The notes below the pieces were generated by a model, which was not told where the DNA came from, searched no databases, and was given only the letters and a program-made list of their open reading frames with translations. A program made the translations under genes and the position numbers. DNA of 35,611 nt from Tangfeifania diversioriginum (lineage in GTDB: Bacteria > Bacteroidota > Bacteroidia > Bacteroidales > Prolixibacteraceae), in the NCBI GenBank assembly GCA_945873105.1, contig CAMCBW010000054.1:1-35611 (forward strand), given 5' to 3'. Below, in pieces: positions 7,537-15,505 of the stretch (positions within the stretch are counted from its first letter, which is position 1; each line of letters begins with the position of its first letter).

Positions 7537-7581
7537 AAGTACTCCAGGCACTTTAGTCACTCTAGTTCACTTTAGGCACTT
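7537..7581. repeat. GTGCCTAGA repeat family, half copy 3
   Basis: Contains CAGGCACTTTAGTCACTCTAG and TTCACTTTAGGCACTT, matching the right arm of the elements at 2353-2477 and 4674-4792. The left arm is missing; the 183-bp inverted-repeat element abuts where it would be, as if inserted into or beside it. It ends 4 nt before the stop of the polyprenyl synthase gene. Confidence 0.75.
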
Positions 7582-7585
7582 CTTT

Positions 7586-8560
7586 CTAACTTTCCCTGGT
7601 AGTGATGTATCCTACAAATGCAACCAATGCCCGTTTGTATTCAGAGTCAGGATAGCTCTTCAACTGCTCCAGGGCCTTTTGGTGGTACTGCTGCATCACA
7701 GATTCGGCATAATCGAATCCTCCCTTCTCTGCTATGAACTTAGAAACCTCCGTAAGATCAGTGGAGGTTTTACTTTTCTTGCGCACGATCTCGAGTATCT
7801 TTCGTTTTTCGGAGGAACTGCCCTGGTTCAATGCATAAATCAGGGGCAAAGTAATTTTCTTCTCGTGAAGATCATTCCCGGTAGGTTTTCCCAGCAGATT
7901 GGATTTCTGAAAATCGAAAAGGTCGTCCTTGATTTGAAACGCAATCCCGGCATACTCGCCGAAAAGGCGCATCGTTTCAATGGTTTCAGCATCTTCCGTG
8001 ACGGAGCAGGTACCTACGGCTGCACTGGTGGCCATCAGCGAGGCTGTTTTTTTCCGGATGATCTCAAAATAGACAGATTCGGTGATGTCAAGCTTCCTTG
8101 CCTTCTGGATCTGCAGGATTTCCCCTTCACTCATCTCACGTACGGCAGCAGAGATAAACTGCAGGATATCATAATCTTTGTGCTCGATCGACCACAACAA
8201 CCCTTTGGCGAGGATAAAATCCCCCACCAATACCGCAATCTTATTTTTCCAGATGGCATTGACGGAGAAGTATCCGCGACGCTGATAAGATTCGTCTACC
8301 ACATCGTCATGCACCAGAGTGGCTGTATGCAACAATTCGATGGTAAGAGCGGCATGGTAGGTACGCTCATTGAAGGTGCCATTCAGCTTGGCTGAAAGAA
8401 AGACCAGGATGGGACGCATCTGTTTTCCCTTGCGCCGGAGGATGTAATTCATGATGGCATCCAGGAAGGGGATGGAACTTTTGGTTGCTTTTTTGAAATA
8501 GGGTTCAAATTGCCTCAACTCCGCTTCTACCGGTGCCGTTATTTCATTTTTTGATGCCAT
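7586..8560 (-). CDS. Trans-type polyprenyl diphosphate synthase (long-chain)
   Basis: Condenses isopentenyl diphosphate with an allylic diphosphate to build an all-trans polyprenyl chain, probably the side chain of menaquinone. The 324-residue all-helical protein shows GKQMRP (45-50), the first Asp-rich motif DDVVD (85-89) and the second DDLFD (212-216). Small residues (Ala80, Thr81) sit 4-5 positions before the first Asp motif, the position that limits chain length in farnesyl and geranylgeranyl synthases, so a long product is inferred. The ATG at 8560 is preceded by a TAnnTTTG box at 8584-8591. It stands alone, so the exact product length cannot be told from context. Confidence 0.92.
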   Translation of the reverse strand: MASKNEITAPVEAELRQFEPYFKKATKSSIPFLDAIMNYILRRKGKQMRPILVFLSAKLNGTFNERTYHAALTIELLHTATLVHDDVVDESYQRRGYFSVNAIWKNKIAVLVGDFILAKGLLWSIEHKDYDILQFISAAVREMSEGEILQIQKARKLDITESVYFEIIRKKTASLMATSAAVGTCSVTEDAETIETMRLFGEYAGIAFQIKDDLFDFQKSNLLGKPTGNDLHEKKITLPLIYALNQGSSSEKRKILEIVRKKSKTSTDLTEVSKFIAEKGGFDYAESVMQQYHQKALEQLKSYPDSEYKRALVAFVGYITTRES

Positions 8561-8583
8561 GCTCTGTACGCTCTATCTATTGC

Positions 8584-8591
8584 CAAAAGTA
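8584..8591 (-). promoter_or_regulatory. -7 box of polyprenyl synthase promoter
   Basis: TACTTTTG on the minus strand, 23 nt before the ATG at 8560; matches TAnnTTTG. No clear -33 partner. Confidence 0.55.
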
Positions 8592-8658
8592 ACAATTTTT
8601 CGGGCACTCCGGCTTTGTTTGTATCTGTTCTAAATTAAACATTTTACCCGTTTGTTCC

Positions 8659-8689
8659 ATTGATTAACTACATGTTATCTATATATTTG
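8659..8689 (+). promoter_or_regulatory. Promoter upstream of ArsR gene
   Basis: ATTG (8659-8662), 19 nt, then TATATTTG (8682-8689). Spacing and -7 box fit the Bacteroidota promoter. The transcript would have a ~115-nt leader holding a palindrome and a hairpin. Confidence 0.55.
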
Positions 8690-8738
8690 TATTAATGAAT
8701 TGACATTGTTTATCCTCAAATAGTGACCCTCTTATGAG

Positions 8739-8763
8739 CCAATGCTCATTATGAAGCATTTGG
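8739..8763. promoter_or_regulatory. Candidate ArsR operator palindrome
   Basis: CCAATGCT (8739-8746) and AGCATTTGG (8755-8763) form an interrupted inverted repeat with one extra base. It lies downstream of the predicted promoter and upstream of the ArsR-type gene, where autorepressors of this family bind. The assignment is inferred from position and symmetry. A separate small hairpin, TCCGC-TTTT-GCGGA, follows at 8780-8793. Confidence 0.4.
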
Positions 8764-8813
8764 TTGAGTGAGGTTTACCTCCGCTTTTGCGGAAATAAAA
8801 AAATATTTTACCC

Positions 8814-9116
8814 ATGAACCCGAACGAACAAACTCTGGAAAAGTTGACGCTTGCAGCTGAGATGCTCAAAGCCATAGCCCACCCGATGCGCATCACCATC
8901 GTCAGTTTTTTGGAAGGTGATAAAAAACTTACGGTAACTGAAATCTATGAAAAACTGGGAATAGAGCAATCAGCTACCTCACACCATTTGGGTATTTTGA
9001 AATCCAAAGGTGTACTTGCTTCAACGCGTGACGGAAAAAATACCTACTATTTTCTAAAACACGCTGCGCTAAGCGGAGTGCTGTCGGCCATCGAGAGTTG
9101 TCACTGCAACGATTAG
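8814..9116 (+). CDS. ArsR/SmtB-family transcriptional regulator
   Basis: A 100-residue winged-helix repressor. The pattern LKAIAHPMRITIVSFL (residues ~18-33), then LTVTEIYEKLGIEQSATSHHLGILKSKGVL with the recognition helix SATSHHLGILK, then a wing (STRDGKNTYYFLKH) is the ArsR fold. The usual ELCVCDL metal site in the recognition region is replaced by LTVTEI; the only Cys residues are at the extreme C-terminus (ESCHCND), where some family members bind metals between subunits. A metal or redox signal through this CHC tail is possible but inferred. There is no target gene directly downstream, as polA follows after its own promoter, so it may act elsewhere or on itself. Confidence 0.88.
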   Translation: MNPNEQTLEKLTLAAEMLKAIAHPMRITIVSFLEGDKKLTVTEIYEKLGIEQSATSHHLGILKSKGVLASTRDGKNTYYFLKHAALSGVLSAIESCHCND

Positions 9117-9130
9117 GGTGATTATCCATT

Positions 9131-9174
9131 AAAAGCCTGAAGCCGGTAAAATGATTTGCCGGCTTTATGCTTTT
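9131..9174 (+). terminator. Hairpin terminator after ArsR gene
   Basis: Inner stem AAGCCGG (9140-9146) with CCGGCTT (9159-9165), outer stem AAAAGC (9131-9136) with GCTTTT (9169-9174), ending in a T-run. The right side of the loop also supplies the -33 TTTG of the polA promoter. Confidence 0.75.
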
Positions 9175-9185
9175 TAGTAGTTTTG
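9155..9185 (+). promoter_or_regulatory. polA promoter
   Basis: TTTG (9155-9158), 19-nt spacer, TAGTTTTG (9178-9185): a full match to the Bacteroidota promoter, placing the transcription start ~14 nt before the polA ATG at 9206. It is embedded in the preceding terminator hairpin. Confidence 0.75.
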
Positions 9186-9205
9186 ATTCGACTAATTTTC
9201 GTTCG

Positions 9206-11968
9206 ATGAAGAAACTATTTTTAATTGATGCCTACGCGCTAATCTACCGCTCCTATTTTGCCTTTATCAACAACCCAAGGGTAAACTCCAAGGGCATGAA
9301 CACCTCTGCGGTATTTGGCTTTGTCAATACACTGGAGCAGATCCTTAAACTCGAACAACCTACCCACCTCGCTGTTGCCTTTGACCTGCACGGCCCTACT
9401 TTTCGCCACGAACTTTTTGACGCATACAAGGCAACCCGGGAAGCCATGCCGGAAGCCATACGGATAGCCATCCCCTACATCCGTCGGATGATCGATGCTT
9501 ACCATATCCCAAAATTGGAATGCATTGGATATGAAGCTGATGATGTAATTGGAACCATGGCCAAGTGGGCAGAAAAAGAGGACTTCAAAGTATACATGGT
9601 CACTCCCGACAAAGATTATGCCCAACTGGTTTCCCCCAATATTTTCATGTACAAGCCCAAAAGAATGGGCAACGAAATGGAGATCTGGGGTGTGGAACAG
9701 GTATGCGAAAATTTCCAGATAGCCCGTCCGGATCAGGTAATCGACCTGCTGGGATTGATGGGTGACTCCTCCGACAACATCCCGGGCTGTCCGGGTATCG
9801 GGCCGAAGGGTGCCCAGCAACTTATTGCGCAATTTGGGGGGATAGATGGCATCTACCAATCCATCGAACTATTGAAAGGGAAGCAGAAGGAGAGTCTTGT
9901 GAACTTTGAAGCGCAGGTAAGACTCTCCCGGAAATTGGCTGAAATCATCCTGGAGGTGCCCCTCAACCACTCGCCGGATGAACTTGTCAGGATGGAACCA
10001 AACCACCAGCAGTTGAATGAGTTGTTTACAGAGCTGGAATTCCGCAACATGCTCTCTAAAATCCCCAGGAGTGAAGTTGTTCAGCCCAAGCCTGTCAATC
10101 CGCAAGGTTCACTTTTTGATTTTTCAGATACCCCTGTTTTTGTGGAGGCTTCCAACCTTGATCAAATTCACAGCTATGAACACACCTACCACCTGGTTGA
10201 GGGTGAAGCGGCACGTTCCAAACTGATCGCTGATCTTCACCATGAAAAGGAGTTTTGCTTCGATACGGAGACCACCGGGCTCGATCCGCTGTCGGACCAA
10301 CTGGTGGGAATCTCCATTTGCTACCGCAAAGGGTTGGCTTTTTACATTCCCATACCGGCAGACCAGAAACTGGCCAAAGAGATCGTCGCTGAATTCAAAC
10401 CTCTTTTCGACAGTGAAACGATTACCAAGGTAGGCCAGAACATCAAATTTGACGCATTGGTGCTTTCCGGGTACGGGATCAAACTGCACGGCCCCATCTT
10501 CGACACCATGGTTGCCCACTACCTGATCCAGCCTGAGTTGCGCCACAACCTTGACTTTCTGAGCGAGATCTACCTGGGATACAAAAAGATTGCCACCTCT
10601 GAACTGATCGGCAAAGGGAAAAATCAGACCTCGATGCGTTCCGTCGACTTGCAGACGATCAAAGAATATGCCTGTGAGGATGCAGATTTTACCCTTCAGC
10701 TAAAACCTCTGCTGGAAAAGGAGCTCACAGAAGGCAATGTACTCCGGTTGTTTGAGGAGGTGGAGATGCCATTGTTGAAGGTATTGATTGAAATGGAGCT
10801 TTCAGGAATGAGAATCGATGTGGAGGCATTGGACCAGTATGCAGTCATTCTGAGGGAACAGATCATCCAACTGGAAGAGGAGATTACGGCCATGGCCGGC
10901 GAACCATTCAACATCTCCTCCCCCAAGCAGCTGGGACACATCCTTTTCGACAAGCTTCTGCTCGATCCCAAGGCAAAAAAGACCAAGACCAAACAATATT
11001 CCACCAACGAGGAGGTATTGACCCTGTTGCAGGATCGCCATCCAATCATCGGCAAAGTATTGGAGCACCGAGGTTTAAAGAAATTGCTTTCCACCTATGT
11101 AGAATCACTTCCCAAACTGATCAATTCGAAAACCGGAAGAATCCACACCTCCTACAACCAAACGGTTGCCGTAACCGGAAGGTTGAGCTCTAACAATCCC
11201 AACCTGCAGAACATCCCCATTAGGGATGAAAATGGGCGGGAGATCCGTAAGGCTTTTGTTCCGCGGGATGCGGATCATCTCTTCCTCTCTGCCGACTACT
11301 CACAAATTGAGCTGAGGATCATGGCTGCCCTCTCGGGCGACAAGGTAATGATTGAGGCTTTCGCGAATGGAGAGGACATTCATGCAGCCACTGCGGCAAA
11401 AATTTACAACATCCCGCTGGGAGAAGTTACTTCTGACATGCGCAGGAAAGCCAAAACTGCCAATTTCGGGATCATTTACGGCATCTCTCCTTTTGGCTTG
11501 GCACAACGGCTCAACATTCCAAGGAATGAGGCGAAACAGTTGATCGATGACTATTTTATCAATTTTCCGCAGGTAAAACAGTACATGGACGATCAAATCA
11601 TTTTGGCCCGTGAACGGGGATATGTAGAAACAATCATGGGAAGAAGGCGGTACCTCAAGGACATCAACTCTGAGAATGCAGCGGTGCGGGGTTTTGCAGA
11701 ACGAAATGCCATCAATGCTCCCATCCAGGGATCGGCGGCGGACATCATCAAAGTAGCCATGGTCAGGATTCAGCGAAGGTTTGATGCCGAAAACATTGCC
11801 TCCAGGATGATGCTTCAGGTACACGATGAATTGAACTTCGACCTGCTCAAATCAGAAACTGAGGCGGTGAAAAGAATTGTCAAGGAGGAGATGGAGCATG
11901 CCGTTGAACTGGCAGTTCCCCTGGAGGTGGAGATGGAGGCTGCAGCAAACTGGTTGCTGGCGCACTAA
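9206..11968 (+). CDS. polA: DNA polymerase I
   Basis: Fills gaps and removes RNA primers during replication and repair. The 920-residue protein has all three domains. The 5'-3' exonuclease (1-~290) begins KKLFLIDAYALIYRSYFAF and has DYAQLV and LMGDSSDNIPGCPGIGPKGA. The 3'-5' proofreading domain has an intact DEDD start, CFDTETTGLDPL with Asp353 and Glu355. The polymerase domain has motif A LSADYSQIELR (Asp697), motif B RRKAKTANFGIIYG and motif C QVHDELNFD (Asp874). Proofreading is therefore probably active, unlike in the Taq-type enzymes. The ATG at 9206 fits the promoter at 9155-9185; a 13-codon longer frame from 9167 would include that promoter. Length is normal. Confidence 0.98.
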   Translation: MKKLFLIDAYALIYRSYFAFINNPRVNSKGMNTSAVFGFVNTLEQILKLEQPTHLAVAFDLHGPTFRHELFDAYKATREAMPEAIRIAIPYIRRMIDAYHIPKLECIGYEADDVIGTMAKWAEKEDFKVYMVTPDKDYAQLVSPNIFMYKPKRMGNEMEIWGVEQVCENFQIARPDQVIDLLGLMGDSSDNIPGCPGIGPKGAQQLIAQFGGIDGIYQSIELLKGKQKESLVNFEAQVRLSRKLAEIILEVPLNHSPDELVRMEPNHQQLNELFTELEFRNMLSKIPRSEVVQPKPVNPQGSLFDFSDTPVFVEASNLDQIHSYEHTYHLVEGEAARSKLIADLHHEKEFCFDTETTGLDPLSDQLVGISICYRKGLAFYIPIPADQKLAKEIVAEFKPLFDSETITKVGQNIKFDALVLSGYGIKLHGPIFDTMVAHYLIQPELRHNLDFLSEIYLGYKKIATSELIGKGKNQTSMRSVDLQTIKEYACEDADFTLQLKPLLEKELTEGNVLRLFEEVEMPLLKVLIEMELSGMRIDVEALDQYAVILREQIIQLEEEITAMAGEPFNISSPKQLGHILFDKLLLDPKAKKTKTKQYSTNEEVLTLLQDRHPIIGKVLEHRGLKKLLSTYVESLPKLINSKTGRIHTSYNQTVAVTGRLSSNNPNLQNIPIRDENGREIRKAFVPRDADHLFLSADYSQIELRIMAALSGDKVMIEAFANGEDIHAATAAKIYNIPLGEVTSDMRRKAKTANFGIIYGISPFGLAQRLNIPRNEAKQLIDDYFINFPQVKQYMDDQIILARERGYVETIMGRRRYLKDINSENAAVRGFAERNAINAPIQGSAADIIKVAMVRIQRRFDAENIASRMMLQVHDELNFDLLKSETEAVKRIVKEEMEHAVELAVPLEVEMEAAANWLLAH

Positions 11969-11972
11969 AGAA

Positions 11973-12080
11973 AGAGGGGGAGACTGGGGGACAGGGAGAA
12001 GGGAAGAGATGAACTCCCTAATTTTGAATCCCCGAGGAGCATGTCAAAAGGTCGAATTGTCCCACTATCGAATCGTCGAA
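11973..12080. repeat. Purine-rich repeat after polA (AGTCTCCC family, reverse orientation)
   Basis: GGGGGAGACTGGGGGACAGGG at ~11976-11997 is the reverse-complement version of the pyrimidine-rich tracts at 15506-15558 and 21474-21510. It is followed by short TCGAATTGTC / ATCGAATCGTCGAATT repeats at ~12051-12083. I see no gene and no clear terminator stem. Confidence 0.65.
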
Positions 12081-13049
12081 TTACTCTTCGTTTCTCAATT
12101 GCAGAAAATTTTCCCGGACGGCAATCTCATATTTGGAGAGGTTCACCGATTTCTTCACCCGTTTGAAAGACTTGTGCGGATTGGGAAAGAGGAAAGAGAA
12201 GTATTCCCAGAACTTTGTCATCCGCGTAATCAGGTGACCCTGTCCGCTGAGCATCGTGGTATAGTTTTCAAGGATTTCCTGGTGGAAATCCTCCAGGATC
12301 CTTGCCTTTTCCATCCTACCGGGAAGTTGTTCTCCCCGCAGTTCCCTGGCCAGAAACGGATTTCTCAGCAAGCCCCTCCCGATCATCCAGGTATGGAGTG
12401 GGTCAAACTTGCCCTTTGCAATTTCAAAATCCTCCCGTGTAAAAAGATCCCCGTTGTAAACCAATGGAGGGCGAACCAGCCCCTGCAATTGCTTGAAGAG
12501 ATCGTGGTCAGGTGTACCCGAATAGAGTTGTCTGGCAATTCTGGGGTGCACGATGATCTCCGATATCGGGTAATCATTTAATACAGGTACCACTTCCAAG
12601 ACCTCTGCAGCAGATGCCAGCCCTGCCCTCAGTTTAACAGAGATGCTTCCCTTTACCATCGGGATGGATTGATCGAGGATCTCCCTGATCTTATCCGGAC
12701 TGGGCAACAGGCCGGCACCCATGCCCTTGTTGGTAACCATGGGATAGGGGCATCCCAGGTTCCAGTTGAGCTCTTGATAACCGGATTCCACCAAATATTT
12801 GGCCAAAAAAATAAAATCGGAACTGTTACCCGCCATGAACTGCGGCACCAAAGGGTATCCTGAGCAATTCTCCATGGCAGTGTCCCGCAGGTGGGATTTC
12901 TTCAACGAACCATCCTTTTGCACCAGTAAATAGGGGGAAAAATATTTGTCAATGCCCCCGAAATGACGGGCATGAGCCTTGCGGTAGACAAAATCGGTAG
13001 ATTCCTGAAGTGGGGCAAAATAGATAACTGGCTGCGAATTATTTTCCAT
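12081..13049 (-). CDS. tRNA-dihydrouridine synthase
   Basis: An FMN enzyme that reduces specific uridines in the tRNA D-loop to dihydrouridine. The 322-residue TIM-barrel protein begins IYFAPLQESTDFVYR (FMN phosphate-binding start of the fold), has the catalytic Cys100 in NWNLGCPYP, Lys139 in SVKLRAG, His168 in IIVHPR and VYNGD (198-201) near the FMN site. Members with the QESTD start differ from the classic DusA/DusB EGVTD, so I leave the subtype open. The only plausible start is the ATG at 13049, and a TATCTTTG box at 13054-13061 ends just 5 nt before it, so the mRNA may have little or no leader. It is divergent from the DUF4271 gene. Confidence 0.92.
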   Translation of the reverse strand: MENNSQPVIYFAPLQESTDFVYRKAHARHFGGIDKYFSPYLLVQKDGSLKKSHLRDTAMENCSGYPLVPQFMAGNSSDFIFLAKYLVESGYQELNWNLGCPYPMVTNKGMGAGLLPSPDKIREILDQSIPMVKGSISVKLRAGLASAAEVLEVVPVLNDYPISEIIVHPRIARQLYSGTPDHDLFKQLQGLVRPPLVYNGDLFTREDFEIAKGKFDPLHTWMIGRGLLRNPFLARELRGEQLPGRMEKARILEDFHQEILENYTTMLSGQGHLITRMTKFWEYFSFLFPNPHKSFKRVKKSVNLSKYEIAVRENFLQLRNEE

Positions 13050-13053
13050 CCTG

Positions 13054-13061
13054 CAAAGATA
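13054..13061 (-). promoter_or_regulatory. -7 box of dus promoter (near-leaderless)
   Basis: TATCTTTG on the minus strand, ending 5 nt before the ATG at 13049. Since transcription in this phylum starts about 5-8 nt after the box, the start codon would be at or beside the mRNA 5' end. Confidence 0.6.
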
Positions 13062-13130
13062 TTGATTAGCTGGTACATTTGAAACTATCGAATGTAGGAG
13101 GCAGATATTTACGCTTTCCTCTCTTTTTGT

Positions 13131-13138
13131 TATCTTTG
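13131..13138 (+). promoter_or_regulatory. -7 box of DUF4271-hemD-rnpA promoter
   Basis: TATCTTTG followed by CCCC, a classic start-site context in this phylum, 22 nt ahead of the ATG at 13160. Confidence 0.65.
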
Positions 13139-13159
13139 CCCCACAATATTATTCGTACA

Positions 13160-14272
13160 ATGCTGCTCTCCTCTTCCTCACTTTTGTCGGTTTCCAAGAC
13201 CAAATCAGGGCAGGCCTCTCAAAAGGGAGCCAAAGTAGCTTCACAAAAAAAAAGTACGAAAAAGGGACAGGCCACCTTAAAGAGTGCTAAACCGGTTGAG
13301 AAGGCATCCAATGAAGAAGATGCCCTAATACAGGCAGCAGAGCGATACCACCAGCAGATCTCCGGCAAAAAAATTGAACCTTCGGTGACACTGAGGAAAA
13401 ATACGGCGACATCCATTCAAAACAATCATTCGCCGATGGTTGAAGCCACCTTTGCTGAACGCGATTTAAGCGTAAATATCTATACCGGTAATCCCGGAAT
13501 TTATCAAACAGAGGGAGACACCCTCAATTTTTGGAGTTTTACCCCTGTACCAGTTGATACCATTCCGGTAGCTACCACCTTTTCTGCCTTACCGGAGAAA
13601 CCCTATGGATTTCAGGGTAAGCAGATGCAAACAGTAGGACAGGACTGGTCATTTTTCCTGATATTGGTTGGCTGGACCGTTTTTGCCTCGCTACAGTTCG
13701 GTTTCTCCAAATACATTGTGCAGGTATTTCAAAGTATTTTTAATTTTTCCATAGCTGCACGTTTGTTCAGGGAGCGGGGATACAACAACAATTTTGGCAT
13801 CTTCAGGCTTAATGTCATCTTCTTCCTATTTCTTCCCTTCCCTATCTTTCTGATTGCAAGAGACAACGGGATGTCGATGATGGGATCTTCCGGAATAGAG
13901 TTTTACCTGATCGTATTTCTGGTCGTGAATGGCTATTTCATGCTCAAAATAATGCTTTACAAAATATTGGGATCCATATTCTCCAAAAGGGAGACAACCG
14001 GGGAACTGATATTCAACATGATGCTATACCACAATGTATTGGGACTGATATTGTTGCCCGTAGCCACCCTGCATGCCTGGGTACCCGGATTTGCCCCATT
14101 TTCGTTGTTCATTGTCCCTGCGCTGATTGCCATTTTCTATCTTTTGTCCATCGTAAGAAGTATTTATTTTGCTTTCAGGGAGGGTATTTCAATATTCTAT
14201 TTGATTTTGTACCTTTGCACCCTTGAAATTCTTCCGATCCTACTGGTAGTCAAATTGGCAACGGGAGCTTAA
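13160..14272 (+). CDS. DUF4271 membrane protein
   Basis: A 370-residue inner-membrane protein. Residues 1-~170 are non-membrane, low complexity at first (Ser/Lys-rich, SQKKSTKKGQ) and then hydrophilic. Six or so transmembrane segments follow: SFFLILVGWTVFASLQ, LNVIFFLFLPFPIFLIA, EFYLIVFLVVNGYFML, the segment around LYHNVLGLILLPVATLHAWV, FSLFIVPALIAIFYLLSI and ISIFYLILYLCTLEILPILLVV. The GELIFNMMLYHNVLGLILLP stretch and its place directly before hemD match the DUF4271 family of Bacteroidota. Its function is not known. I chose the ATG at 13160 because the TATCTTTG promoter box at 13131-13138 lies inside the longer frame that starts at 13079. It leads the hemD-rnpA operon. Confidence 0.85.
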   Translation: MLLSSSSLLSVSKTKSGQASQKGAKVASQKKSTKKGQATLKSAKPVEKASNEEDALIQAAERYHQQISGKKIEPSVTLRKNTATSIQNNHSPMVEATFAERDLSVNIYTGNPGIYQTEGDTLNFWSFTPVPVDTIPVATTFSALPEKPYGFQGKQMQTVGQDWSFFLILVGWTVFASLQFGFSKYIVQVFQSIFNFSIAARLFRERGYNNNFGIFRLNVIFFLFLPFPIFLIARDNGMSMMGSSGIEFYLIVFLVVNGYFMLKIMLYKILGSIFSKRETTGELIFNMMLYHNVLGLILLPVATLHAWVPGFAPFSLFIVPALIAIFYLLSIVRSIYFAFREGISIFYLILYLCTLEILPILLVVKLATGA

Positions 14273-14309
14273 TTAAGGGGAATAAGAATAATTCTAAATA
14301 AGCAATAAA

Positions 14310-15062
14310 TTGAAAATCAAGAAGATATTAGTTACTCAGCCCGAACCGAATTTTCAGAATTCGCCCTACAATGATCTGGCTGCAAAGAACAATTTAAAGA
14401 TCGATTTTCGCCCTTTCATACATGTTGAAGGGGTTTCTGCAAAAGATTTCAGAAAAGAACGGATCAATATACTTGATTTCTCTGCGGTGATTTTTAACAG
14501 TCGTACTGCCATTGATCATTTCTTCCGCATGGCACAGGAGATGAGGGTCGTGATTCCTGATACCATGAAATACTTTTGCATTTCAGAGGCAACTGCCCAC
14601 TATCTGCAGAAATACATTGTTTACAGGAAACGCAAGATTTTTTATGCACCCGGGAAGTTTGCTGAATTGCTTGAAGTTTTGCTGAAGCACAAGGAAGAGA
14701 GCTTCCTGATTCCACTTTCCGACATGCACAAGGATGAGGTCCCGGAGAAGATGATTTCGGCCGGTCTAACCTTTAAACCTGCGGTCATGTACCGGACAGT
14801 ATGCAGCGACCTGTCTGACCTTAAGGACGTGAACTATGATGTACTGGTATTTTTCAGTCCATCCGACATCAAATCCTTGTTTTTTAATTTCCCGGATTTC
14901 AAACAAAATGAGACCAAAATTGCCACTTTTGGCTATGCCACTGCCAAAGCAGTCAGGGATGCCGAGTTGAATGTGGACATTGAAGCACCTCTACCGGAAA
15001 CACCCTCCATGACATCGGCCTTGGATAAATACATAGCAGATTTCAACAAAAACCACAAGTAG
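14310..15062 (+). CDS. hemD: Uroporphyrinogen-III synthase
   Basis: Closes hydroxymethylbilane to uroporphyrinogen III in tetrapyrrole synthesis. HemD sequences are poorly conserved, so the call rests on the two-lobed pattern and on context: KKILVTQPEPN at the start, AVIFNSRTAIDHFF (residues ~60-73), ISEATAHYL, then VLVFFSPSDIKSLFF and IATFGYATAKAVRDAEL in the second lobe, plus the family gene order DUF4271-hemD-rnpA. The start is a TTG at 14310: no in-frame ATG lies upstream before a TAA at 14295, and the next Met would lose the first strand. The length of 250 residues is normal. It begins 37 nt after the DUF4271 stop and ends 4 nt before rnpA. Confidence 0.88.
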   Translation: MKIKKILVTQPEPNFQNSPYNDLAAKNNLKIDFRPFIHVEGVSAKDFRKERINILDFSAVIFNSRTAIDHFFRMAQEMRVVIPDTMKYFCISEATAHYLQKYIVYRKRKIFYAPGKFAELLEVLLKHKEESFLIPLSDMHKDEVPEKMISAGLTFKPAVMYRTVCSDLSDLKDVNYDVLVFFSPSDIKSLFFNFPDFKQNETKIATFGYATAKAVRDAELNVDIEAPLPETPSMTSALDKYIADFNKNHK

Positions 15063-15066
15063 GAAT

Positions 15067-15483
15067 TTGACAGATTTAGTTTCCCATACTTTTCGCAAAG
15101 AGGAAAAGTTGTGCAGCCAGAAATTGATGGGAGATTTGTTTCTCACCGGCAATAGCTTTTTGTCCTATCCGCTAAGAGTTGTATGGAAAATATATGATCA
15201 ACTTCCATCGAATTCACCCGCTCAATCCGGTTTTTCAGTTCCAAAAAAGAATTTCAAGCGTGCGGTAGACCGAAACACGCTGAAAAGGAGAATAAGGGAA
15301 TCCTTCCGGCAGCACAAGACTGTTTTGTATGAGCAACTTGCTCAATCTGATAAGCGGCTGGTGCTCATGCTTGTCTATATCGCCAAGGAGGAACTCCCAT
15401 ACGTTAAGATTGAACCGTCAGTGGTGAAGGCAATTAAAAAGATCATGGGGCAATTGACAGATTCTTCACCCGACAAGGAATAG
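15067..15483 (+). CDS. rnpA: Ribonuclease P protein component
   Basis: The basic protein subunit of RNase P, which removes 5' leaders from tRNA precursors with the catalytic RNA rnpB. The 138-residue product has the expected N-terminal TFRKEEKLCSQKLMGDLFLTGNSF and the signature RNR-type motif at 65-81 (RAVDRNTLKRRIRESFR). The start appears to be TTG at 15067, preceded by AGGAA; the first in-frame ATG, codon 21, would remove conserved residues. It lies 4 nt after hemD and is probably translationally coupled. Many bacteria have yidD right after rnpA; here there is none, and a C-rich repeat tract follows instead. Confidence 0.93.
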   Translation: MTDLVSHTFRKEEKLCSQKLMGDLFLTGNSFLSYPLRVVWKIYDQLPSNSPAQSGFSVPKKNFKRAVDRNTLKRRIRESFRQHKTVLYEQLAQSDKRLVLMLVYIAKEELPYVKIEPSVVKAIKKIMGQLTDSSPDKE

Positions 15484-15505
15484 AACAGTCTGGTTTTTAT
15501 ACTCT

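Noticed and set aside
7679-8395. 238-codon plus-strand ORF opposite the polyprenyl synthase
   Set aside because: Antisense shadow of a gene with both Asp-rich motifs; no recognisable protein features.
11877-12581. 234-codon plus-strand ORF spanning the polA end and beyond
   Set aside because: It is out of frame with polA and then antisense to the dus gene, whose catalytic motifs are intact; the composition is that of a shadow frame.
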